The notes below the pieces were generated by a model. That model was not told the origin of the DNA. It made no database searches and saw only the letters and a program-made list of their open reading frames with translations. DNA of 64,000 nt, from NCBI RefSeq assembly GCF_018691265.1, contig NW_024881321.1, forward strand, positions 27,416,698 through 27,480,697, written 5' to 3'. The first letter of the stretch is position 1. Each line of letters begins with the position of its first letter. Source of the DNA: Tyto alba. Lineage: Eukaryota; Chordata; Aves; Strigiformes; Tytonidae. Below are positions 40,617 to 51,500 of this stretch, in pieces. The translations under genes were made by a program, and so were the position numbers.

Positions 40617-43600
40617 CAAAATTCCCTGTGTCTACTGTTATTGGCTTTGATGGACAGATGAAGGATGATAGCCTGAGACACATTTGACAGAGTAAGATTT
40701 TGGCCTGAATAAATTACTGTCAGGGATTTTTCAGGGAAGTACTGAAGTAAATTTGCAGGGTCTAAAAAATGTGTTATAAATTATGGCATAATCACTGCTG
40801 CTGAAAAATCTGATGTATAAAACAATTAACTGAGTTCATACTTTAGGTGAGTCCTCATAATTTTTCCTTACAGTTTTACTTCTCAAAATGTTCTGAGATG
40901 TTTGGAATAAAAGATTTTAGAAGGGGAATCTTCCCACTCCGTTGCCAAAAATCATATTTCTTTTCTGTCAACACTGTGTCTTTCCTCTCACAGGTAGTTC
41001 AGAGATGGCAGGCTTCGGTCTTTCCTCACATACCCATATCAACTCCTGGGGGGAGTAGTTATGACCCTTCCACCCTGTACCAATATCTTCCTGGTCCTTT
41101 CCTACTCCATGTCATCAATTCCCAGGTTTTTCAAATTATATTCTTGAAATGCTCCAATTAGGAGGATAAGAAATGAAAGAGTTTGTGAAGCTCAGGATCC
41201 TTATGGGATGCTCTGGAAAATATACTTCAGGCAGTGGCCTATATTTTATGCATTCAGTATCAGTGGTAGCTTTGACTTAGTGATGGTAATCTCTTCTGTC
41301 TGCTGAAGAGCTCCTGACTGGAAAATATCACTGCTTTTTTAACTAAAATAGACAGAAAATGTGAATGTTTCTATTATTATCTTTATCTCATTTGTGACAC
41401 CACTCTTTGTGAGGCTGTATTTTTTCGAGTTTTTTTCTATGCTGTAAAGAAGTCTGGGTTTAGTTTTTATAGACAAAATTGCAAATTTTCTAGGTTTTTC
41501 ACCCCATGTCTTGTGAAACTGCTTTTCTTAGAATCTGCCGTCTTCACTATTATGGTAAAACAAATCCAATTTTCCAGCCTTTGTGACTATTACTAAATCC
41601 CCGAAAACATGAATTCTAAAGCTTCTAGATTTTGGAGGCAAATAAAGTGCAGCAGTTGCTACTTTTATAATGTCATTATATTTATGATAGACTCATGACC
41701 GTGGGAACACAGCTTGGGATCACCGAATGCCTGGCATGGCCTTGCATGAATCCTTGCTGAAATGCAGCAGCCGGCTAAGGTGAAGAAGGCACTTTGAAAA
41801 AGAGGCAAATAAATAATCAGTGTCCAGCTGCCTCCATCCTGACGGTGCTGGCACAGAGGCTGGGCTGCTTTTAAATTGTCTACGTGCAAGGAGCAACCAT
41901 TGATCTTCTGTCCAGCTACTTGCTTCCATCAAGAGGGGTAGCTGGCAGGATGCTGCCTGACAGTTGTAGGCAGCTCTGCAGCAGGTAACACTCAGTTATA
42001 CCTGTTTGTGCTCACAGACAGCAGTGAAGGCTTTGAGGGAAGAAGGAGACAAGAATATTTTACTGTTCTTTGTGAAGTGACTCTCTAGCTATCCACTGCA
42101 GCTTGATTGCTTTGGGTCCTGTAGCTTCGCTTTCACCACCCGCCCTGCCCTCACAGCCCGCAGCAGAAGATGCAGAGCACCTTCCTCCCGCATCCCATTT
42201 GGGCCCCACATATCCCAGTGACAGCGTCCTTGTCACCCCAGAGCCACGCAGCCTGCCCTCCCTCTGTAGCCTCTGTGACACAGGGCCCTCTCGCATTAGC
42301 TCGAAGGGGAAGGGGCAAGCACAGTGAGACGGTTGGTGCCTGTTGCTGCTTGTGCCTGTGGCAGAAGGCTGGCCTCACGCCGCCGCACGCCCAGCACAAG
42401 CAGGGCAGCAGCCAGAGCTGCCTCCCCTTTCCCAGCCCACCAGGAGCAGCGGCCACAGCTTCACCTCCTCCAGCTATTCCCAGCTCTGTCTCTCTTGCCT
42501 TCCCATCCAGCCCTGGGTTGGCACTTGCCCTTCGGTCTTGGGAGACAAAATCAACTTTACATACACAGCTGCCTGACTCAGGCTTCTTCACTCAGCGGCG
42601 TCCAGAAGTGGTGTGTCCCCCCTCAGCAGTGCGGTGACACCAAGTGCCCAGACGCCAGCAGCACGCTCCCGCTGGCAGGGAGATGGATGGCAACCTACAA
42701 AGCCTGCCCAAGAGCCACAATAAATACTCGAGCAGTAACACCAAGTCTAGATGCATACTGTGTTTACCTACTTGATTTAAATACAGCTTGAACCGTGTTA
42801 TATTGTCATGACTGTTAGGTGGACACATCTTTGGAGAAGCAGGGAGGCTTATTACCTAAAGCAGTACCCAAGGAAGAAAAATAGACTTTTCATTACAAAG
42901 AAGGTGCTAGAGATATAGGAGTAACACTGTGCTTATCCAATGCCTCCCTGATTGGTTTCAAGTCATTTTCTTTGCATGTAATTATTTTGATATATACATT
43001 CATATAAAATAGGGGTATTCCCTTCTGCCCTCCCTTTATCTGTTTGGAATGAAAATTCATTGGGACGGATACCTTCTCATTCAGATTCACACAGTATGCC
43101 TCAAGTGCTTGCTACTGTGCCCATTCTTATCCATACAAAAATTTTCCATCAGTGTTTGTTCTTTAAATTGTCCAGATTAGATTCCACAAATGGTCTTGCA
43201 GAATGTATTGAACTTATGGCAGAGGTGAGCAGCGCACCTTGAATTCATACTGCTCACCAAGTCACAAGGCTCAGGCTCCAGAGTCCAGATATACACATGT
43301 GCTAGCACTTCTGGCTTTAAAGTGAACCAAAACTAGAAGGGATCCATCTCCTGATTCAGGATTAGATTGAACACCAATCTTGCAAGAATATCTAAATTCA
43401 TGACTTTCCACCCAGCCATAGCAAAAAACAGGAAACCTATTAGCCTCATTAGATTTTTGCTGCTTTAGGATAAAACCTGATGAGAACACCTCATTACTTC
43501 GCTGTACTTCAGACTGGACTTAAATTTTCTCCCTCTTTTAGAGTGATCCTTAAGCACTAGCGGTATCTGGTTCCATACCCAACTCCTGTGCCTCCTGCCT

Positions 43601-44083
43601 TACGTCTGCCAGAGCCCCTAGCAGCCCTGAAGAAGCTATGTGCAGTTGTTGTTAGGATCCAGTAACTGGGATACTTAACCCTATCATGAAAGGACAAGAG
43701 AGTGCAATTCCACATCAGCAAAGGTAACACACCCTCTCCTCAGTAGGAAGGCAATTGAAGTCATTAGTATATTGACTTAGTAGATTTACAGTACAAGGCT
43801 CTCTCTGACTCTGATTGTTTTCCTGATAAGCACTTTTCTTGCTGAGCTTATTTGCCTTGCCAGAAATGTTCTTTGATAAATCTGTCTCTGAAAATACTAT
43901 TCGTTTCATTCTATTTTTTTTTCGCTTTTCATTTTGGACTTAGGTATTTTAACAAATTATATTTGCATGTGATATAACACCAATTTGTCGAATCTTCTCT
44001 CATGTCTGAAGCAACTCTAAAAATGAAATAGTGCATCTTCCTTAGAGAGTCCAGAAAGAAAATTTAGTAAAAAATAAATCAAT

Positions 44084-44690
44084 CATAGAATACAAGACTG
44101 GAAGAGACCTCAAGGATCATCTAGTCCAACCTTTCTTGGCAAAAGCACAGTCTAGACAAAATGGCCCAGCACCCTGACCGGCCGAATCTTAAAAGCGTCC
44201 AATGTTGGGGAATCCATCACTTCCCTGGGGGGATTATTCCAGTGGCTGATTGTTCTCATTGTGAAAAATATTCCTCATGTTCAATCAGGATCTCCCTAGG
44301 AATAACTTGTACCCATTAACCCTCATCTTTTCCAAGAGACTCCTTGCAAAAAGGGAGACTCCATCTTCTTTGTTAGCTACCCTTTAAATACTGGAACATG
44401 GTGATGAGGTGTCCCCTAAACCTTCTCAAGGCTGAACAAACCCAGTTCTCTCAGCCTTTCCTCACACAGCAGGCTTCACAGTCCTTTGATCACCTTTGTG
44501 GCCCTTCTCCAGACCCTCTCCAGCCTACCTGCATCTTTTTTGTACAGCAGGGACCAAAACTGAACAGAGTATTCCAGGTGTGGCCTGACACGTACTGAGG
44601 AGAGAACTCCACATCACTGTGATCAGCACATGCCATGTCGTAAAGCCTCTTATGCTGGCTTTTAATTTTTTCCCGACTGTATATATTCAC
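44084..44690 (-). mobile_element. CR1 LINE, truncated 3' fragment
   Basis: This is a CR1 copy on the minus strand. Its 3' terminus lies at the left, where the + strand reads aatcatagaatac, the reverse of the ATTCTATGATT terminal repeat. Clear CR1 blocks follow in reverse order: agacctcaaggatcatctagtccaacc, then the gtgaaaaatattcctcatgttcaatcagg block, ggtgatgaggtgtcccctaaaccttctcaaggctgaacaa, the ctctcagcctttcctcac block, gatcacctttgtggcccttctccagaccctctcc, and ggaccaaaactgaacagagtattccaggtgtggcctgac. It is better preserved than the copy at 30375. It covers only the 3' UTR side of the element and is truncated at its 5' end. The CR1 subfamily is not determined. Confidence 0.92.
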
Positions 44691-44811
44691 CACTGGTAAT
44701 ACTGCACATTTTGTATACTGGGATTAAAATAATCCAGAATGCAAATATCCAGGCCATTGAAATCAATACCTTCTTTCAGTTATACTGAATAACCGGCAAC
44801 CAGAAGCACTC

Positions 44812-44838
44812 GGGGGGGGGGGGGGGGGGGGGGGGGGG
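44812..44838. repeat. Poly-G run (27 G)
   Basis: An uninterrupted run of 27 G is flanked by c and ag. A run this long may have an uncertain length, since sequencing and assembly commonly misjudge it. On the + strand it could form stacked G-quadruplexes. It lies about 120 bp right of the CR1 copy and about 160 bp left of the CpG island. Confidence 0.9.
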
Positions 44839-44994
44839 AGCAACCTACCAAGCATTATTCCCAGATGAAATGAAAACGTAGTAGTGGAGGAAGCAGGAGT
44901 TGGCATCCTGTGCCAGCTAGTTTTGGGGTGTTGCAGTAAAACACTGTGGCAGGCTAGTATGTGAAGAAACGCATTTTACCATCTTTAACTTCTT

Positions 44995-45555
44995 CCTCTG
45001 CGCAACCGGCCTCGCCGGGGCTGAGCCCGTGGGGCCTCGCGTTCCCCCTCGGAGGGGATGAGAGGGCTGGAGCGCCAACATGGCCGCCGTGCCGGGCCGG
45101 GCCGGGCCGTGCCGGGCCGGGCCGGGCCGGGCCGGGCCACCCGGGATTCACCCACCCCCCCACACCCCGCAGCCACATCGCTCCGCTTTTCCCCGCTTTC
45201 CCTTCCCTTCTCAAAGCGGAGAGGAGGCCGACACCTGGTGACGAGCCTGGGCAACCGCAGGCGGTGAGGGGCGGAAAGCCTCGGCCCCCGCGCGGTGGCT
45301 GCGGAGGGAGGCCCGTCCTCCCGCCGCGCCGCCCCGGCGGCTGCGGCCCGGCGGGGCCTGGCACCCACGGCCGCCCGGGACGCCCGCGGAGGGAAGGCGG
45401 TGTGCGTGGGTGTCGCTCGTAGAGTGGGCGCACGGAGAAAGAGGGAGCAGGTTTCCAGTAACCTTAGGGTTTAAGGGGCTGAGAAAGGCGCTGTAGTCTG
45501 ATTAACCAATTAGTTAATCACGTCATAGCGTGCGAACGCCTGGCGCGGAAGAGCA
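44995..45555. promoter_or_regulatory. Intronic CpG island, candidate promoter
   Basis: An abrupt block of very high G+C and dense CpG lies inside otherwise AT-rich intron, strongest at about 44997-45440 with a lighter shoulder to about 45555. It contains a (GCCGG)n array (45091-45138) and AACATGGCCGC (45077-45087), which fits the YY1 consensus AAnATGGCnGC. A reversed CCAAT box lies at 45506-45510 and CGTCA, a reversed CRE half-site, at 45521-45525. The ATG inside the YY1 motif (45080) has a strong initiation context and opens 53 codons (MAAVPGRAG..., ending at 45241). A possible donor, gcg|gtgagg, has GT at 45264-45265. Vertebrate CpG islands of this kind are usually promoters. The + orientation of the YY1 motif would suit a sense transcript, while the CCAAT/CRE pair could serve either direction. 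No known gene is recognised in it. Confidence 0.65.
45091..45138. repeat. (GCCGG)n pentanucleotide repeat
   Basis: Nine to ten GCCGG units sit in the core of the CpG island, with two units altered to GCCGT. Such GC-rich arrays are prone to length change and assembly error. Confidence 0.9.
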
Positions 45556-48500
45556 AGTGCTTTTACATCTGAACTCCCTCAAAAAAAGAGGTAGTTGGGC
45601 ACTGAAAAATGGACAATGCCTTAAGATCCCAGAAGTCCATCAGGACTTTTTTTACATGACATGGAAGACACCTGAAATATTTTATGACTGTGTACAGTAA
45701 TTTCAAAATCTTAAGGTGGATCCTTCATCAAAACCTTTAATTGCATACTCTAGCTTTACCTGTTTCTTTGCATTCTGTGTTTTCAGCCACCTGAGCACAG
45801 CACATCTGTCTATCTACTCTGGGTAAACAGCTGCATGTAGTTGGTTGCTGCTCGTGGTTGAGGGAGAGGTAGGTCAGAAGCCCAGAAGTTGCTGACAGGG
45901 TAGCCATCATCTTTTTGCTGAATCTTGAGTTATTTCAGGGCATTGAGAGTCCACTGGAGAACTTGTTCAGTTTGGAAGGCAATGGAGCTATGTCAAGAAG
46001 TAACCACTAGAAGAAATGAGGTTAAATGTAAGGCTACTCCAAGTATGAAGTACAATTATCCTTCTTGCTCTTTTATGATCCCAGCTCTTGCTGCGCTTAG
46101 AAATCATATGCTTCTCACAGCTGTTGGGAGACTTGAACTACTTGTTTCTTATAACACATGGAGCTCCCTGTAAACCGTTGAGTTTTAAGAGAAGACACAG
46201 CCACTTCACAGCTGGTGCCACATGAACATTTCCAGGACAAATTAAAGTCTGCATAAGCTTGAAATACTCTATCAGTAATTGTTTATATTAGTTATTAAGA
46301 TTTTTTTCTTGGAGAGATGAAGGACTGTTCTCAAAGAAGCAGTGCTTAATGGCTAAGCCTTACCACAGAAAAGCCCCTGGCATTTTATCTTTAACATTCC
46401 AGCATATTTCTGGTGCTACTTTTATACTTATCTGCAATAAAAAGCTGATTCCTCAGAGTGCTTGGGTTTGCTTGAATGAGATTTATAGACCAGCTTTTTA
46501 GCACTGCTCCCAGGTATTACAGGAAAGGTGAAAGCTGCTTCAAGTTCCTACAGATTTCCAATCCAGGGCACTGACATTTCCAGTAGCTTCCACTTTCCAA
46601 AAGCAATGTTTTTATTTACTGGGGAGCCAAGTGCAGTGAACTTGGCCTGACATACCTACTTAAGGAGGTGGACTGGTTGTGCAAATCAAGCCAAGAGCAA
46701 GGGCAAGGGTGAATGGGCACATTTATGGAAAGAAGTTTAGCCCAGGTTGCTCCACCATTTGACAGACTCATCCCTTTCCGAACTCCCCAGCCAAAATGAA
46801 TGTTGAATGTGGGAAGAGTTTGGCATCAGGCTTTAGCTGCCTGTAGGCAATGATGTCAGTGGTTTTATTTAAAAAAAAGTCTCCATTTGATGATGAGAGG
46901 CTCTCTGCAGTGCTGCCGAGACTGATGGAGGTAGGGTCTCCAGGTGAGGGTTAAGACACAAAAAAGATAGCAGTGCCATAGGCACATACTTGCTTTGCTT
47001 GTATTATTTTTGAGCATGGGGCTGTCGATTCTGAACAGTGACAGTCTAGCCCCTTACACAGGCAATGGCATCTGCCTCTGGAGCCAGCTAAACTGTGATG
47101 TGGCACAAGCATTGCCAGGCCACAGATGGCAAGGAGACTTCTGCAAGCACATGTCAGCGTTCATGCAGAATGCTATAAATTGTTTTCCTTAAAAAAAAAC
47201 ATGCAATAGGCAACCTGGGTTGCTTTAAAGTGCCTGTTTCAAATCAAAGCTGAATGAAACAAAATGCAACTAGGTCATCCAAGACAGCACACCAGGTAGC
47301 CACATATCACTCACAACCTATGGGAGACTTACCCAGGTCACTGCAGGCATCTCAAATGGCACTAGAAACTTAAGTGAGTCAGTGCCAGGTTGCTGTGGAC
47401 TGTACTGTGAATGTGGATACGTAAGTGTAGGACTGTTAGTATGGGAGCTGAATCCACCCTTACTCTGTATAGTTATATATCCATTAGTCTGAGAATTCAG
47501 TAGGGCTAATAGTCATTCTTTACTGTTATTGAAGGACTTAACTTTTTTCTTGTCAAAGACATGGGTAGCCCTTAGAGACAATGACAGCAAAAAATCCTTT
47601 CATTTCACTTTAAAATACTCTGGTGAGAAAAGTCTTGCTTTGGAAAGTCGCCTAGCTCATTTGTTTTATTTCACAAATTACCCAAGTGCCCATTTGTGCT
47701 TTATAACTGGGATTCGGCATTAGTTCTTGATTAGAAGAGCTGTCATCTGCTTTTCTGTGCAGAAACATGAATCATGAGCAGGCAGTTATCGGTACAGCTC
47801 CGGACCATTTAAAGTCACAAAGTCAAATTTAAAAAAAAAGGAAGAGAGGCAGAAAAACAAAAAGCATTTGTTGCTCAAGTTTCACCCAGGTGAAATTCTC
47901 AGAACTTACCTGTGCCGAGCAAGTATCAATAACCGTAAAATTTCACAGCCCCTTTTTTAGAACCGCAGCCTTAACGTTTTGTAGGGGAAATAAAGCTTTG
48001 GTTAACCTTGGCACTGGCAGACCTCATTAAAATAACAGCCTGTCACTTTCGAGTTTAAAATAACAGGGTTGTCAGTTTTATATTCAGTGGAACAATCTAC
48101 AGTCTTATTCTCTGGGAAACACCGCGGGTGTGCTGGGGGGGGCGGGGGGGGAGCGCTGGGGGGGTTGTCAGCAGCACAAAGGCTGAGCAACACTGCCATC
48201 TCCAGGACCCCCCAGATCCAGGGTGCTCCCCGGCAGCGGGGGCGACGCGATGCTCAAACCCTGCTGAATCCCTGCCGTACGCACTTCACTTTTTAAAAGG
48301 CTGAAAAATAACCCATGGTGGTTCGCCAACTGCTTGGCATCTAAATTTATTTTGTGAGAAAGCGTGAAAATGTATAATGTATGAAAATATAATCTCCATA
48401 TAGAGCAAATAAAGTTCTGCATCACTTGTTCCAAAGAGAAGCAGGTCGCCCTCGCTGAGGTACCTAATGTGCATCGAAATTTTGTGCACCTAATGAGCTA

Positions 48501-51500
48501 TTCTAAACAAAAACATGTGCCTAAGCTCCCTATATCTAATCAGTGGATAAATGAAGATGCCTTTAAAAAGCCTCCAAGAGAGAGATCCTCTTTAGCTAAA
48601 TTCAAACACCTGGGTGAGATAGAGGGAGCCCATTTCAGTTGCTTATACACAAGTGCCTAGTGCCTCTGAGACATCTGTATGAAGCTGGCAGATGCAGCAA
48701 AGGACATACAGGAGACGCACCTTTCTCAAGGGGCAGCCCCTAAAACTTAGGGGACTGAGTTAACTGCTTTTCATTAAGCTCAGTTTACAAGGAAAACTGT
48801 GTGTCAATTTAAATACCCAGCTGTTTTATACTATCCTGCTTGTGACATATGATTCTTGCCCTGACTGTGACACCCGCATGTAGCAGAGACATAAATATAA
48901 CAACCAGTTAGAAACAGTATATATAATATGTGCTCGCTGACCTAGTCCTTTTAAACAAATTGTTGGCCATTAGTCTTAGGATGCTTTCAGATTAAATCCC
49001 TAATGGACATAAATACTGATCGATCTATGAAAGTCCAGCGCAGTTTTCTGCTGGTACGGCATAACACAAATCAGATCGTGATGATCTGTTTGTTGTTCCT
49101 ACCTGGCCATGCCCAGGACAAAGGGCATGCTCTTCACCATCCCACATGCAGCTCAGGTGGTCAAGCGCCGTATCCATTGATCTCTTACCAAGCTGCCCAT
49201 CATTATACAAGGTCTACATCATTTTTAATAAATACTGCAAGGGTGCTGGGTGCGTGGCTGGGTATGTTAGACATGTCTGGGGGAAAGCAAGAAGCAGGCA
49301 GTAGAAAACTGTCTGTTTTTTCATCTGGAAATAATGTAACATGAAGAAGGGGCGTTAGTTAAATGTTGCTTGTGAATTAAAGGGCAAAGGCATATGTGAC
49401 TAAAGAAACAACACAGACACGATCATGGCTTGTGATGGCTACTTTCATGTCTGTTCTTTAAGACAAAGCCCCAGGCCTCTTTCTACTCGCTGTCTGTAGC
49501 TGTTCTGTTAGTGCCACACACCAGTAGGATACACTTTACATACCCGGCCTGAAGTCCCTGGAATTACAGCACCTCACCAAAAACATCCACTTGAAATGTC
49601 TTCCAAATAGTTGCGCCTCCACATACTGACCCATGGTACATCATCCAGAGTGGCACCCTGGTACACCAGAGAAGTGACGTCCAGTGAGCAGCCAGAAACA
49701 TTTGTGCATTTTTCCAGCACATAAAGGCTTAACTCTCAACAGGACCTTGCATTGAGGTGTTTCTGATCATCCCCAGGGAGGAGGAATTGACAGAAAGGCA
49801 AGCTGAATATTCTGAAATATTTCTGAAAAGGAATATCTTCCCAAATTGGAGAATAAACAAGAAAAAAAAAAGCAATGCAAAAAACATCAGAAGGAAGCAG
49901 AAGACAGATAATGAGAACCATTTCTTCTGAACACAAGCAAGACTCCTTATTGTTTATTTCATTTATTGCACTGAACCTGGGTCAGTTTTGGATGCATTCC
50001 ACCATCTTTGAACACTATTTAGCATCATCTGATATTCCTCTATCTGTGAGAGTAGGAATTATATTGGTGGAGATAATAAATCTGGAAGGACTATGATACG
50101 GACTTGCCAGGGGTGTACTTGGAAGAGGAGGAGGAGGAAAACAGGGAATTTACTTTTTAAAAATTATTTTAGGGCCTCCACCTTTAAAATTTGCTTTTTG
50201 GCCCCCATTGCTTCTGAGCACGCATTATCCCACTGCCAAAGGAGTACACTTCTATCAGAAATTAAAGCAAAGTGGATTCCATGGGCAATTGGCTGCCCAC
50301 TTCACAATCAAGTGTCTTTCTGGGATCTGTCATGCCTTATAAAACATAGCCATCTCACTTTTAGTTTTGCATGGTATTTTCAATCCATTTTTGGATTATT
50401 CTGGTGAGTCTTTCAATTTATCCAGATGCCCTGAATTAAAACAAGGAATGCTAAGTTCTGATTCCTGCTAAAATGATGGGCTTGCTTTTTATCTCATTTC
50501 ATTGCTTTGGAGTGCAAGGCGAGTAGAGACAGAAATGTTGGTCAGCTTTATTTACCTGCATATAACTGAGCCCATGCTGGTAGGGCTGGAACTGAACTCA
50601 TGGGTGCTGTTCCAAATTCTTCTGAGGAACTGTATGGCATATGTGACTGCCTCAATCACATAAGAAGTCAGTGGCCCAAATAAGAAATTAACTGTATTTC
50701 CAATGTAGGGCATGTAACTATAACATTTCCATAACTCTGGATATGAATTTCTCTTTGGAAATGATGCAAATATTTAACTTTTCTCACCTACAAAGTAATG
50801 GCTTTCTTCTGTTAGCAATTATAGATGAAGGCCAGGATGTTTTAATATCCATTTCTATATATCTCCCAATAAATTAAAAATTTAACTCTTTGCATGGCTA
50901 TTGCTATATCCTTTTTCTTATGAGAGAGCAAGTATTGCAATTCGAAACAAATTTAGTACCTTCAAAGTAGCTGAAAAAAAGTAGTTCAATATAATATCAG
51001 GGCTACATCAGGAAGAAAGCTAGGGAAAGTCAGGCTAACTGCAGCCAAAGAGATCCAGCTGTCTTAATCCGAATAAATCTCTGCTAGAGAAAGTGGAAAG
51101 GAAATACGTAAAGTATCAAAATTGCATATGTCTTGTATTTAAGTGTTTCCACAGAAGTCTAACCAAGCTTGAAAGTTAATCTTTAATTCAAATGATAGGA
51201 AATACCAAGGAATCATTTACAAGGCCACAGGTCACTGGGGGGATACAGTAGCCTGACTTTGTAAACCACAAGCAAGCAATGTTAACTGAATCCGTAGTGG
51301 CTTTTATCTCATTTTTGAGGGACTGTACATCTGCTACATATTTTTAAATGCTGGCAGTTATCAAAATGGTGTATGGAGGAACATGCTGTAACCATGGGGA
51401 CTAATAAGAGACTTTCTGTGGTCATGCTTGAAAAGGTCCCAGAACTGAATCCACTGAAACCCACAAGCAAAAGTTTTACATCTCATAGCAGGCATTACAT

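Larger units (their letters stand above)
30841..44083 (+). other. GPC6: Large GPC6 intron, middle part
   Basis: This is intronic sequence between the two CR1 copies. It holds the candidate open frame at 31256-31815, simple repeats at 32589-32628, 39742-39761, 40252-40266 and 40597-40616, a hairpin/direct-repeat pair at 33070-33117, a 28-bp tandem duplication at 36645-36700, and a GC-rich stretch around 42100-42700. No exon of a known gene was recognised. Clusters of short minus-strand open frames at about 35400-36160 and 38840-39570 were read and matched nothing I know. Confidence 0.8.

Noticed and set aside
44954..45433. Open frames of 127 to 159 codons on both strands over the CpG island
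   Set aside because: Very high G+C removes stop codons in all frames, and the translations are G/P/R/A low complexity. The island is described as regulatory instead.
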